A stretch of 64,000 nt of DNA from JADKCL01 sp046329055 (GTDB lineage: Bacteria; Bacteroidota; Bacteroidia; J057; JADKCL01). Every line of letters starts with the position of its first letter. The stretch's first letter is position 1. Under the pieces are notes generated by a model that saw only the letters and a list, made by a program, of their open reading frames with translations, searched no databases and was not told where the DNA came from. The translations under genes and the position numbers were made by a program. The stretch is from the NCBI GenBank assembly GCA_046329055.1, contig JAXLVK010000023.1:1-64000 (forward strand), in the 5' to 3' direction. Below are positions 17,551-26,325 of this stretch, piece after piece.

Positions 17551-17964
17551 CTATCTGAGGGAGGCCGTTTCAACCTCCGTTGGCATCTTGTCATTGTATT
17601 TGGAGGGGCACTTCATGAGGATCTTGTCCGCTACAAATGCATTGCCTTCGTATTTGCCTTGCACGGTGATGCGGTCGGCGCTTTTGAAGTTGGCGGGCAT
17701 GGGGTCGTAGTAGTTCACGAGGGAGGTGCCGCCCGTGGTGTCCTGCATGTAGAAAGTGAACAGGTCTTGGCCATTGTCGTACTTGGCACGGTCCTGCATG
17801 ACCCATTTGCCAGCGATATGCACGACCTCGCCGGACTTTTGCGCCTCGGCAAAGGATGCGTACTTGGTCACACTCGCACTGCTGCCCAGGGTAGAGAAGA
17901 GGATCACTCCCACCATCGCGACAGCCGCGATCCCGATAAGCAAGCCGATGTTAATGCTTTTCAT
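17551..17964 (-). CDS. ccmE: Cytochrome c maturation haem chaperone CcmE, CxxxY variant
   Basis: This 137-residue protein has an N-terminal signal anchor (~6-26) and an OB-fold periplasmic domain (GKWVMQD, FYMQDTTGG, ITVQGKYEG). CcmE carries haem covalently between CcmC and CcmF. In the classical protein haem is bound to His in an HxxxY motif; here the equivalent position reads KCPSKYND, so Cys119-x-x-x-Tyr123 replaces it. CxxxY forms are known from sulfate reducers and archaea and go with a simplified ccm system. It lies 36 nt upstream of ccmF and 45 nt downstream of the CcmD-like gene. Confidence 0.9.
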   Translation of the reverse strand: MKSINIGLLIGIAAVAMVGVILFSTLGSSASVTKYASFAEAQKSGEVVHIAGKWVMQDRAKYDNGQDLFTFYMQDTTGGTSLVNYYDPMPANFKSADRITVQGKYEGNAFVADKILMKCPSKYNDKMPTEVETASLR

Positions 17965-18009
17965 AACGCTTTATGTTGAGGAAATGGACACTCGGCCACT
18001 CCTATAGTA

Positions 18010-18588
18010 TCAACTCTTGGACCGCTCGCGTTGTTGGTATTCCACCACACGTTTTTCTAGTGCGCGGAGCCTGCGACCAGTCAGCAGCAAATATACGACG
18101 ATTCCCAGCCATACAATGACCATGATAGCGATCACGGTATTGGCTTTCTCCCCTGCAAAGAGCCATTTCCGCACCTGCGGAACGTTGGGGAGCTGGGACT
18201 TGAGCAGGAGCCGCCATCCGCCTGCATCCTTGATGGAGAGCCGGACGAAGTTGCTGCCCTGCGCGATGTCGAAGTTGTCGAAGACGTACTTGGGGTCGGT
18301 GACCTGCCCCATGCCGATGTCGATGGCAGCGACGCCTGCCGGATCGGTCTGGACTGCGTGGGTCTCGGCGTACTGCGTCTCCCCGTCCATGGTGCCCGTG
18401 GTGAGTTCCACTCGGAGTTCGACCTTTGCGGCTGCCATGGGGCGACCGAGGCTGTCATTGACCTGTGTGGCGAGGTTGGTCGCGGTGGCCGAGAGCGGGA
18501 GCAGGATGCCCAAGCCTAGCAAGAAAGCGAAAGCGCGCAGGCTAGAGGCCAAGGTCTTCCGTCCGGTGTATGTCGATGCTTCAAGCAT
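18010..18588 (-). CDS. CcmD-like helix fused to an exported beta-domain
   Basis: This 192-residue protein has an N-terminal signal sequence (~12-36) and a ~100-residue extracytoplasmic domain resembling an Ig-like or carrier-type beta sandwich (NLATQVNDSLGRPMAAAKVEL). A C-terminal transmembrane helix (~148-170) ends in a positively charged tail, LLLTGRRLRALEKRV. That final segment, and the position between ccmC and ccmE, match the small CcmD subunit, which anchors haem-loaded CcmE at CcmC/CcmAB. CcmD is normally only 45-70 residues, so the N-terminal exported domain is extra. The ATG at 18588 overlaps the ccmC stop by 8 nt; a TTG at 18606 is possible. Confidence 0.72.
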   Translation of the reverse strand: MLEASTYTGRKTLASSLRAFAFLLGLGILLPLSATATNLATQVNDSLGRPMAAAKVELRVELTTGTMDGETQYAETHAVQTDPAGVAAIDIGMGQVTDPKYVFDNFDIAQGSNFVRLSIKDAGGWRLLLKSQLPNVPQVRKWLFAGEKANTVIAIMVIVWLGIVVYLLLTGRRLRALEKRVVEYQQRERSKS

Positions 18589-19303
18589 TGTCTTCCAAGG
18601 TTTCAATGGCCATGAGGGACTTGCGGTAACGGACCCGGATGTCGAGGATCCATATCGCTAGGAGCATGCTGCCCAGGACCGCGATCCAGAAAATGCCCGA
18701 TTGGGAGGAGCTGAGCCCCTTGAGGGCGGTGGGATCGGAGCCGGTATTGGGATGCTGCCCGCCCATGGCTTTGGGGATGGCATAGAACAAGGGGTAGATC
18801 GCCGCCGCTGCGAAGATGTTGTACACCCCGGCGATCTTGGCGCGTTGACCGGGATCATCGAAGGAGCGGCGCAGCACCATGTAGCCCGCGTAAATCAGCA
18901 CGCAGATCATGGCGCTCGTTTGCTTGGGGTCCCAAGGCCACCAAGCTTGGGGGTCCAGGTCGGACTTGCCGTCGCCCCAAGTCACCCGCGACCAAACGAT
19001 GCCCGTCGCCAGACCTAGCAGCCCAAAGAGCAACATAAGCCGGGCGGATTCGTGGGCGAGGATGTCCCATTTCAGGTCTTGCTTCCGCAGGTAGAGGATG
19101 CTGTACACCACCGAGGCATAACCCATCAACATGCCTGCGAACCATAGCGGAACGTGGTAGAAGAGGTTGCGGGCGGTTTGGCCATTGATCGGGTTCTGGT
19201 AGGGCACCTTGGCGCTGAGTCCGGCGTAGATGGCATACATGATGCAAGCGAGGGCGGTGATTCCCAGCAACATCCTTGCAACCGATTTTGCACTCCAATC
19301 CAT
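18581..19303 (-). CDS. ccmC: Haem exporter/lyase subunit CcmC
   Basis: This 240-residue inner-membrane protein has six hydrophobic segments. The periplasmic tryptophan-rich haem motif is WWPWDPKQT at 121-129. Two flanking His ligands are visible: FYHVPLWF (His50) and GGQHPN (His184). CcmC loads haem onto CcmE. Its stop overlaps the following CcmD-like start, and its start is 3 nt from the ccmB stop, so ccmB-ccmC-ccmD-ccmE are tightly coupled. Length and motifs are normal for the family. Confidence 0.94.
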   Translation of the reverse strand: MDWSAKSVARMLLGITALACIMYAIYAGLSAKVPYQNPINGQTARNLFYHVPLWFAGMLMGYASVVYSILYLRKQDLKWDILAHESARLMLLFGLLGLATGIVWSRVTWGDGKSDLDPQAWWPWDPKQTSAMICVLIYAGYMVLRRSFDDPGQRAKIAGVYNIFAAAAIYPLFYAIPKAMGGQHPNTGSDPTALKGLSSSQSGIFWIAVLGSMLLAIWILDIRVRYRKSLMAIETLEDNA

Positions 19304-19306
19304 CGA

Positions 19307-19972
19307 TCAATCCCTCCAAATAAACGGGAACAAAATAACAGACACGCTGGCGATTATCACAACAAAGGTGGCCGAAAAGATGATTTCACTCATGCTTTCG
19401 CCGATGGGCAGGCCCTGGATCGCCTTGCTAGATGCATTGATGCCCACGAGCATCTCTGGCACGAGCACTGGGAAGCTCAGGACAGCAAGGAGGGTCGCTT
19501 GGTTCTGCGCCTTGGACGCGATGGCCGAGACCAGGGTGAGGTTGGCAGCGAAAGCCAGGCAGCCAATGGTCACGATGAGGCCATACTGCAATGGATCGAC
19601 GATTTTGCCCGAGCCGCTCAGGAGCAGGAAGAAGACCATCGTCAACATGCCGATGCCGCCCAGCAGGATGCAGTTGTAAAGGATTTTGGCGACGATGATG
19701 GCCCGCGCCCCGACCAGGTTGTAGAGGTAGAGCAATTGCCCGGGGCGCTCACCGATGAAGCTCTTGGCAACGGCATTCACCGAGACGAAGAGCAAGATCA
19801 CCCAAAAGATGACGTTCCAGGCTTGCGGGGGCAGGTTGCGTTGCAGACCGATGCTCACCACGAAAACCATGCTCAAGGCATAGAGCAACATGCCGTTGAG
19901 GGCGTATTTCTGCTTCCATTCCAGCAGCGCCTCCTTCTTGATCAAGGCAATGGTTTCCCTTACAAAACTCAT
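19307..19972 (-). CDS. ccmB: Haem exporter permease CcmB
   Basis: This 221-residue permease has six hydrophobic segments. The early motif KKEALLEWKQKYALNGMLLY is typical of CcmB, followed by a helix containing FWVILLFVSVNAVAKSF. CcmB pairs with the ATPase CcmA to release holo-CcmE from CcmC. ccmA is not in this operon or in the window, so it must lie elsewhere or be replaced. The ATG at 19972 (MSFVRETIALIKKE) is chosen; the frame runs upstream to 20158 without family-like residues. Confidence 0.92.
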   Translation of the reverse strand: MSFVRETIALIKKEALLEWKQKYALNGMLLYALSMVFVVSIGLQRNLPPQAWNVIFWVILLFVSVNAVAKSFIGERPGQLLYLYNLVGARAIIVAKILYNCILLGGIGMLTMVFFLLLSGSGKIVDPLQYGLIVTIGCLAFAANLTLVSAIASKAQNQATLLAVLSFPVLVPEMLVGINASSKAIQGLPIGESMSEIIFSATFVVIIASVSVILFPFIWRD

Positions 19973-20004
19973 CGGGACAGTAGGGGGCCAATCGGCACCG
20001 GGCG

Positions 20005-20012
20005 CAAAGGTA
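20005..20012 (-). promoter_or_regulatory. -7 box TACCTTTG, ccm operon
   Basis: This exact TAnnTTTG match lies 32 nt upstream of the ccmB ATG. Confidence 0.42.
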
Positions 20013-20205
20013 GCCCAGCCCATGGCGATTGAAAAATCAATTTTCCTTTCGGGGGCCAATTCGATGTCTTGAGCCATGGAATATGACCGATGATGCAGGG
20101 GCGGCTCACTCGCATGGCCGCAGGTTCTATTTTGGCAATGGCTTTCGAGGGAGTCCAATCCCCAAAGTCGAAAAGAACCTTTTAGTTTTAAACCCAGCTG
20201 ATTCG

Positions 20206-20231
20206 CGTTCCGTGCACCCTTGCACGGAACG
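20206..20231. promoter_or_regulatory. 11-bp perfect inverted repeat, operator or hairpin
   Basis: CGTTCCGTGCA at 20206-20216 and TGCACGGAACG at 20221-20231 form a perfect 11-bp stem with a CCCT loop. It lies between divergent genes and has no T-run, so an operator or an RNA hairpin is more likely than a terminator. Confidence 0.45.
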
Positions 20232-20332
20232 TGGCGTTTTCAGGGGGGCATCCCAAGCAGGTGAATTCGCGGTTCGGATGGTGCGATACTCGGCTGGAAT
20301 TGTAATTTGAAGGAAAATCGAGCCAAGGTCCC

Positions 20333-21496
20333 ATGAAAGTCACCCCTGGAGAAAAGCGCGCATCAGAGCAGGTCGATGAGACCAGGAAGTCCATGAAGCG
20401 TCGGATGCGTAGCATGTGGGTCTGGATGGGGATTTCATTTGCGGGAGCATCCATTTTCCTGGCCCTGTTCCTGGTCTTTCCGCGCTGGACCCATAGCCAC
20501 AAGCTCATTTCTGTGGATTTTATCCATTACCAGGGCAAGCCGCTGCTTGTGAGCTACTGGATGGAGTACAGCACGAGCGAGGACAATGGAGACTGCTTGG
20601 AGGGGTTCGTGGTGCGCACGGCGGATGGCAAGTCGGGCAAGGAGCTGAACGAGGTTTTCATGCCGCACGAGGCCAATGGGATGCCCTACGGAGGCGAAAT
20701 GCTGCTGTTGGAGGACGGCTCGATCTGGGTGAACTGCACCAATGCGGGCAACTTCATGGTCACCATGCCCGCCTTTCTCGCCAAGCTGCAACTTTCGCAG
20801 GACGGTTCCCTCGCCTTGGTGCCCGACGCCGTTCCAGCTGGATTGGGAGTCTCAGGGGCATTCAGCCACGGCCGCATCCCGATGAGCAATCAGTACAACG
20901 AACCGATGTGCTATGATATCCCATCAGCCAAGGCGACGCCGGGAACATGCCCTTGGGAAGAGGACCGCATTGCACAGGGCGATTTTTTCCTTGCACACAA
21001 GGAGGCAGGCTCGACCCGCTCACGGCTCTGGTACGTCCATTCGCGGACTGCGGTGCCGGACCCCAACATCAGCGTGGGCTTCGTGAACGGTGACAGGCCA
21101 CTCCCCGGCGTTCACATCTTCAACGATCTCAAAAGCAATTATTACAAGATCACGGAGGAGCGGCTCGCTTATTATCAGACCATGGGCGATTCTGGCGAAT
21201 TCAAGTTCACCGCAGTCGGCGAAGACGACTACCTCGTGAACGCGCTTCTGAGCTACCATGACAGCGCTTGCGCGATCCTGCAGCTGCCTGGCAAGGATCC
21301 CTCCGAGCCGAGGTATGCCTGCTATTTTCCGGATGGACACAAGGGCTGGGAGGTGACATTGGACACGGATGACAAACTTTATCTGGCATTTGTCCCGCAT
21401 TGGTTGGACGATCAAGTGGTGCTCGTCGCGAAGGAGTCCATGGCGGTGGGGATTGATCCATCCAGTAGCAAGGTGCTCTGGGAATGGCGGCCCTGA
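20333..21496 (+). CDS. Membrane-anchored protein of unknown function
   Basis: This 387-residue protein has a short basic N-terminus, one transmembrane helix (~28-50, rich in Phe, Leu and Ala) and a ~335-residue exported domain. The domain is strand-rich with aromatic residues and ends in a segment AVGIDPSSSKVLWEWRP, reminiscent of a PQQ-type beta-propeller blade (GIDPxxGKVLWEW). Only that last blade-like motif is convincing. Two Cys pairs may form disulfides (NCTN.., MCYDIP..TCPW). I do not recognise the family. A strong terminator hairpin follows the stop. Confidence 0.7.
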   Translation: MKVTPGEKRASEQVDETRKSMKRRMRSMWVWMGISFAGASIFLALFLVFPRWTHSHKLISVDFIHYQGKPLLVSYWMEYSTSEDNGDCLEGFVVRTADGKSGKELNEVFMPHEANGMPYGGEMLLLEDGSIWVNCTNAGNFMVTMPAFLAKLQLSQDGSLALVPDAVPAGLGVSGAFSHGRIPMSNQYNEPMCYDIPSAKATPGTCPWEEDRIAQGDFFLAHKEAGSTRSRLWYVHSRTAVPDPNISVGFVNGDRPLPGVHIFNDLKSNYYKITEERLAYYQTMGDSGEFKFTAVGEDDYLVNALLSYHDSACAILQLPGKDPSEPRYACYFPDGHKGWEVTLDTDDKLYLAFVPHWLDDQVVLVAKESMAVGIDPSSSKVLWEWRP

Positions 21497-21501
21497 AATG
21501 A

Positions 21502-21530
21502 AAGCGGGAATGCTTGTGGCACTCCCGCTT
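21502..21530. terminator. Bidirectional terminator hairpin
   Basis: AAGCGGGAATGC (21502-21513) pairs with GCACTCCCGCTT (21519-21530) with one wobble and a 5-nt loop. It lies between the convergent stops at 21496 and 21554. Confidence 0.7.
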
Positions 21531-21553
21531 CAGAATACGATCCAAATACCTGA

Positions 21554-23780
21554 TTATTTCATGACTTGCACCTTGGCATTGCGGGTCTGGGAGCTGGTTT
21601 GCACCCGGACAATGTACATGCCGTTGGCGAGGTTGGAGATGTCGAAGTCCATCGTGTTGGCACCGCTGATGAGGTTGACGGGGCGGTTCACGAGCATGCG
21701 ACCGTTGAGGTCCATGATCATGACATTGGCTGCACCCTCAGCATTGGTGAGGTAGTTCACGAAGAGGTTCTGCGCGACGGGGTTGGGGTACACCTCCATG
21801 CGATCCTCGGTGACCGTGATCGGGTCCTTTGCCACAGCGGGGGCGGTACCGCCGCTCATGCGGACAAAGTTGCTGGCCGACGTGGCGGCATTCAGGGTGT
21901 AGCAAATCGTGCTGCTATTCGCGCCATTGTATCCAATCACCTTGACCGTGTAGGTCGCTCCTGCGGTAGCCGTGTTGTAGATGATGGATTCAGCGGTCGT
22001 GCCACCGTTTTCAGATGAACCCAGCAGCGTCGCGCCAGTGCTGTTGTAGAGGTACACATCGTAGTCGCCAGGCAGGTTGGTCAAGGTGATTTTCACCTTG
22101 GGCGCCGTGCTCGTGGTGGTGAACTTGAACCAATCGATGTCCGTCGCTGTGCCGATCTTGGCGATGATGTTGGTATTGGTGGCGATGGTCTTCGCGGTGC
22201 TGACGGTCTCATTGGTCTCGTAGGAATCCGTGCAACCACTGGCGCTGGTGGTGAAATTGGTGCCAGCGATGTAGGAGCTGCTTCCGCTGCTGCAGACGGC
22301 TTGCACTTGCCAGTTGTAGGTGGTGGAGGCTGCAAGCCCGCTCAATGCCTTGCTGTTGGTGGTGCTGGTGGTGCTGGTCCACGTGGTGGTGCCATTGACG
22401 CGGTATTGGACATTGTAGCTGGTGGCGCCTGTGACGGCGGTCCAGCTCAGGGTCGCACCGGAGGAGGTGATGCTGCCTGCTGCGAGGCCGCTGGGGTTGC
22501 CGCAGGTCGTTCCACTGGACAGGGTCACGCCGTAGTCTTCCACCTCGCCATAGCTGAATGCCTCACATTCGGTCGGTGCGGCATTGTATTTCATGCTGAT
22601 GCGCATGCGGGTCGTGGTAGCTGTCGCGGTGGTGGGCACGGTGAAACTGCCAGTGCGGGCGGTTGTGGAGGTGGCTCCGGCGTCATAGACAAGTTCGCCA
22701 GCGTCGATGAAATCTTTGTCGTTGTTCAGGTCGATCCAGATTTTCCAGTATTCGGGGTAGGCTGTCGAGGTGAAGCCCGGTGTGAGGGTAAAGCTGGTGG
22801 CAACGCCTTTGTGAGGTTGTCATTACTGGCAGCAGGAAGCTGCCGTAGCCACTGTTGTTGCCGGAGTTGTTGGTGTAGGAGCCGACGACCACGGAAGCAA
22901 TCCACTCATCGGCGGTGGACCCGCCCGAGCTGGAGCAATAGGTCGGGGTGGTGCTGCCTGAGCATCCGGTGGAGGTCTGCAAGCCGGAGCGGCTACCCGT
23001 CATGGTGGCGACAATGCGCGCCTTTTGCCCGACGGTGAACATGTTCATGGCAGCATCATCGGTGTAGTCCATGTAGTTCATGTACATGATGCCAGGGCTG
23101 GTGCTGGTGCAGCCGTCGGTGACCACGCCAGTGGGGGCACCATATTTCATTTCGCACTGGTTGGGGGTGTCGCTCACTGCGTCGCTGCCTGCGCATTCGG
23201 AACTGGTGGTGCAAGTGCCGTTGCCGTCCGCGTCGTCACCCCAGATGTGGTAGAGGTTCAGCCAGTGGCCTACTTCGTGAGTGGCGGTGCGGCCCTTGTT
23301 GTAGGGGGCGGTAGCGGTTCCTGTTGCCAGGCGGTGTAGCTGATCACGACGCCGTCAGACGGTAGCGCTTTTCGGGAATTGGGCGTAGCCGAGCAGACCT
23401 CCACCCATATTGCAAACCCAGAGATTGAGGCACGGCAGTGTTCCATGCATCCTTGCCGCCATTGGCGGTCCGCTTCACATTGTCATTGGAGGTGAATGAT
23501 GTAGTGGTGGTGCTGGTGCGTACGTTCAAAGGTGGCTGCGCCATTGGGTTTGTGGTGGCAAAGGCAGGAAGTTGATTTCAGCTCCGTGGCGATGGAGGCC
23601 CGCGCCGTGGGGTGATTCCTGTCCGGCACCAGCGGGCGGAAGTCGCTTTGCCTGGAGACCATCTGCCTGACCAGCGTCCTGAGATGTTCTGCGTGGAGTT
23701 GTTGTGCTGCACTACGCACCACTACCGGATGCGTACTGACATCGCGGTCGGCATCGTTGTAGCGTATCCGTGAAGTTTCA
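21554..23780 (-). pseudogene. Pappalysin-like (M43) secreted metalloprotease with T9SS tail, multiple frameshifts
   Basis: Read across frames this is a secreted zinc protease of about 700 residues; the 5' end is uncertain (23.7-23.9 kb). Order: N-terminal region with HPVVV and DFR, NGGKDAWNT, LWVCNMGGGLLGYAQFP, YNKGRTATHEVGHWLNLYH (zinc motif, around 23245-23305), then the Met-turn region YMNYMDYTDDAAMNMFT. It continues with a GEVED domain (YWKIWIDLNNDKDF, GEVEDYGV), a fibronectin III domain, a pre-peptidase C-terminal domain (DIDWFKF, YDVYLYN) and a type A T9SS tail (YPNPVAQNLFVNY, ending VMK). From 22639 down to 21554 the frame is clean. From about 22.8 to 23.6 kb at least six small indels break it. 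The coding sense survives, so sequencing error and recent decay are both possible. Confidence 0.78.
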
Positions 23781-24164
23781 AACCATTGATGCGTGCGCGA
23801 CGGAAGAGATTAGTCCATGGCTTGAGCCGCGCCTGATTCTTCCATGCAGCACACTCTGCCAGTATCTGTTACCGAGGCCAAGCCACATCCGAGCATGCAT
23901 AAGGCAAATTTTCTTCATAATGTTCTTACCTACAGATTGTTGAACCTAAAACTGATTGACTAAAGCGCAGTGAATTTATTCTCTTGAGCAAATCATAACA
24001 TACGGACTCAAAGATGCGAAAGAAATGCCTGGAGATATGAATACCGGATGGTAATGTTGTTTGACTGCTGACAATCAGGCAATAGAGTCAATAGGAGAAG
24101 CTTCCATTACAGAAAAATCGGGGTGATACACCACGCCCACGCGGCAGCATGCTGATGAAAGAAA
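23781..24164. other. Stretch with no supported gene
   Basis: This region is more AT-rich than its neighbours, with stops in all frames. It separates the disrupted protease from the disrupted methyltransferase. Part of the protease 5' end may reach to about 23.88 kb. Nothing else is recognised. Confidence 0.4.
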
Positions 24165-24935
24165 TTGATTCGCGTCGCATCACGATTTCCGCGAAGAAGA
24201 ATCGCCTTGAGCTGTGAATCGGATCATTGGGGATCGACCCTGAATTTGTTGGGTTAACCTTCTGGAATAGCTCCCACTCCGGCAGGTGCTTTGCCACCAT
24301 TCGGTGAAAACCCGATCGATTTCGCAGGTTTTGGGCCTTTGCAGTTGCCGGAATAAATCAGGACGTACCGCGCCACGGAAAAGGTTCATGTAGTTGCTGA
24401 AGACCTCATCTTCATCAGGTAGAGGACATCCAAGGACATGCTCATCCCGGCGTGAAGAATCGATGGTTGTCCTGAAAGGCCCGCGAGTCATAAACAAAGA
24501 AACTCTTGGTCTCGTCGTTTACGTAAAGAGCTCACGCATGTTGGATGATTGTCGGCGACACATCCATTTTGCGAAGTTTGGATAGACACCCGTTGTAGCT
24601 GGTTGCCATCAATACATCCAATTCCATCACAGATTGATTCCCTGCTCAGCGACAAAGGCGTTAATCATCAGCTTTGTGCTCAGCCATATTGTTGCAGGAG
24701 TCAACGAGCAGCCATAATTAGCATACCGCGATTCCCAATATTCTGCGGATCCCGGAAACTTTTTGGCCGAAGACAGCCTTTCTTGATCTTGACGCTGCTG
24801 CAGCCAAGAACCGGAATCTTGTTCACAAAATTGCCTACTGACATACACGGTATCGGTAAATGTACTTGAGACATCCAAGCAACTGCTCAGTGTCTGAAAT
24901 GCAAAAATCCGAATCCTCTTTCCGGGTTTTGCCCG
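24165..24935 (-). pseudogene. Class I SAM-dependent methyltransferase, many frameshifts
   Basis: No single frame is complete, but on the minus strand the pieces read in the right order for a methyltransferase of ~230 residues. They are SAEYWESRYANYG, then NAFVAEQGIN, a GCIDGNQL SAM-loop-like piece, MDVSPTIIQ, RELF, NDETKSFFVYDSRAFQDNH, DEDEVFSNYMN, VARYVLIYSGN and VAKHLPEWELFQKV. These match a family in which YWE.RY..G, a GCGDGNQL loop and a final W(V)AK.LPEW are usual. Each step between pieces needs a +1 or -1 shift. Ends are approximate and the substrate unknown. Confidence 0.55.
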
Positions 24936-25664
24936 CACGATAAAGCCGCGCGTAAGCTCGGTATCCCGGCTCTTCGGAGACAGATCACGAACAATTTGCT
25001 GTCTTCGCTGGTGAGCAGGCTCGATGTAATCCGTGAGCGAGCGCGGAAATCGTCCGCCAGCGGCTTTCCGGCGATGCAGGCTGCCCGAGAGAGGTATGAT
25101 ATCACCATGGGTTGCCGCATAGCGGAACTGGCGGCTCCAGCTGGGATACGGAGCTCCTCAATCGTGACGTCCGGGGTCACCATGTGCATCGGGGAGCCGT
25201 GACCCTTGTAGGTCTTGACCACGATCCCATCCCGCTCAGTCAACGGGAAATCCGTGGTGGGGTAGTCGTCATAACTCGCGGGATTGCCCAGCGTGATCGC
25301 CAGGTTGGGGTCCATCCAGACCAGCTTGAGAATCCCTGATCTTCTCCGAATGCGAGACACCGTTGCCAGCCCGGATGATTTGTGCATCACCCGCTCGCAG
25401 GGTCCGCCATTCGCGCAGTTTGGTATCGTAATGTTCAATCTCGCCGTGCAGCACGAAGCTCATGATCTCAAAGCCCTTGTGGGGATGCAGTCCGATCGTG
25501 CTTTCCTCTCCGGGAGTCCAGGCATGCGCCCAGTAAAAGAGGTTGGAATATGCACGGCCCCTGCCGCCATCACCGGGAAACCCGATCGGTTTGTTTTCCA
25601 GGATCGCTCCGTGGTTGAATTCCCCGTAGCCTTGCTGCGCCTTGGGAATGATGTCCAAATGCAT
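24936..25664 (-). pseudogene. Pirin-family cupin protein, frameshifted
   Basis: The first ~100 residues from the ATG at 25664 are a clean pirin N-terminal cupin: HGAILENKPIGF, SNLFYWAHAWTPGEES, then the metal-site GLHPHKGFEIMSFVLHGEIEHYD, and GDAQIIRAGNGVSHSEKI. After a shift near 25345 the frame at 25438-24887 continues with SGILKLVWMDPNLAITLG and a second cupin-like half (TPDVTIEELRIPAG, EDSKLFVICL). At least one more shift occurs near 24.97 kb and the true stop is unclear. Pirins bind Fe(II); some oxidise quercetin or act as regulators. The metal motif is intact, so function was probably lost recently or only by sequence error. Confidence 0.7.
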
Positions 25665-25761
25665 GTGAATGCTTCCTTTCTGTGCAGGATAACCTTGGCG
25701 TATGCCAGATAATCGAATAAACCGGCGAGGAAGGGCCTTGCTCAAAGGACCCACATCCTCT

Positions 25762-26325
25762 TCACCATCGTCCCAGTCCTCCGCCGCGCGGCACTGCTAC
25801 CTTGATCACCGCCTTCGGCAAGCCCCGCACCACAGCACGTGCGCCCTCGTCGCCGCGCAATCGACTCAGCATCGTGAAATAACGGGCTGGGAAAACCATC
25901 GGCGCGCCTGCGTGGCCGTCGTAATGGGCGGCGATCACCTTGTCGGGGTGCGCATCAGCAGCCTCCACGAGCCGGTAGTAATGCTCCACCTCCACATAGG
26001 GCTGGTCCACCAACGCAATCATCGCATGACTCACGGTCGGAAACATCGATTCCAGGAACTCAATGCCGCAATGGATCGAACTCGCCATCCCCGTCTGCCA
26101 ATTCAAGTTCTGGATCAGGCTCAGGTCGTGGTACATTTCCAAATGCGGTGCGATTTCAGCAGCATTTGCCCCGAGCACCACCACCGTCGGGAAGCAACGA
26201 CAAGCAAGCAACCGCTCCGTCACGATTTGGATCAATTTCTTTCCCTGAAAATCCAGCAATTGCTTTGGGTGACCCATCCGGCTGCTGCTCCCTGCTGCGA
26301 GCAATATGATGCCGACATCCGTCAT
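25762..26325 (-). CDS. mocA: MocA-like molybdenum cofactor cytidylyltransferase
   Basis: This 187-residue nucleotidyltransferase of the MobA/MocA type has the N-terminal loop LLAAGSSSRMGHPKQLL (CTP-binding, with GxPK), then LVDQPYVEVEHY and a GHAGAPMVFPARYF loop. It would convert Mo-molybdopterin to the cytosine dinucleotide form for the hydroxylase encoded upstream. Its ATG overlaps the xdhC stop (ATGA at 26322-26325), so the two are coupled. The usual acidic ending (D-x-D-T-P-E-D) is missing: the frame ends RGGGLGRW. One added base near 25780 would read AEDWDDGEEDV instead, so a frameshift at the very end is likely. Confidence 0.83.
   Translation of the reverse strand: MTDVGIILLAAGSSSRMGHPKQLLDFQGKKLIQIVTERLLACRCFPTVVVLGANAAEIAPHLEMYHDLSLIQNLNWQTGMASSIHCGIEFLESMFPTVSHAMIALVDQPYVEVEHYYRLVEAADAHPDKVIAAHYDGHAGAPMVFPARYFTMLSRLRGDEGARAVVRGLPKAVIKVAVPRGGGLGRW

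Larger units (their letters stand above)
19973..20332. other. Divergent intergenic region, ccmB / unknown protein
   Basis: These 360 bp between divergent genes carry a candidate ccm promoter box at 20005-20012, a long perfect palindromic stem at 20206-20231, and TAATTTG at 20303-20309 ahead of the rightward gene. Short frames here have no family-like content. Confidence 0.5.

Noticed and set aside
20029..20310. 93-codon plus-strand frame upstream of the unknown membrane-anchored gene
   Set aside because: It crosses the ccm promoter region and the palindrome and has no protein-like features.
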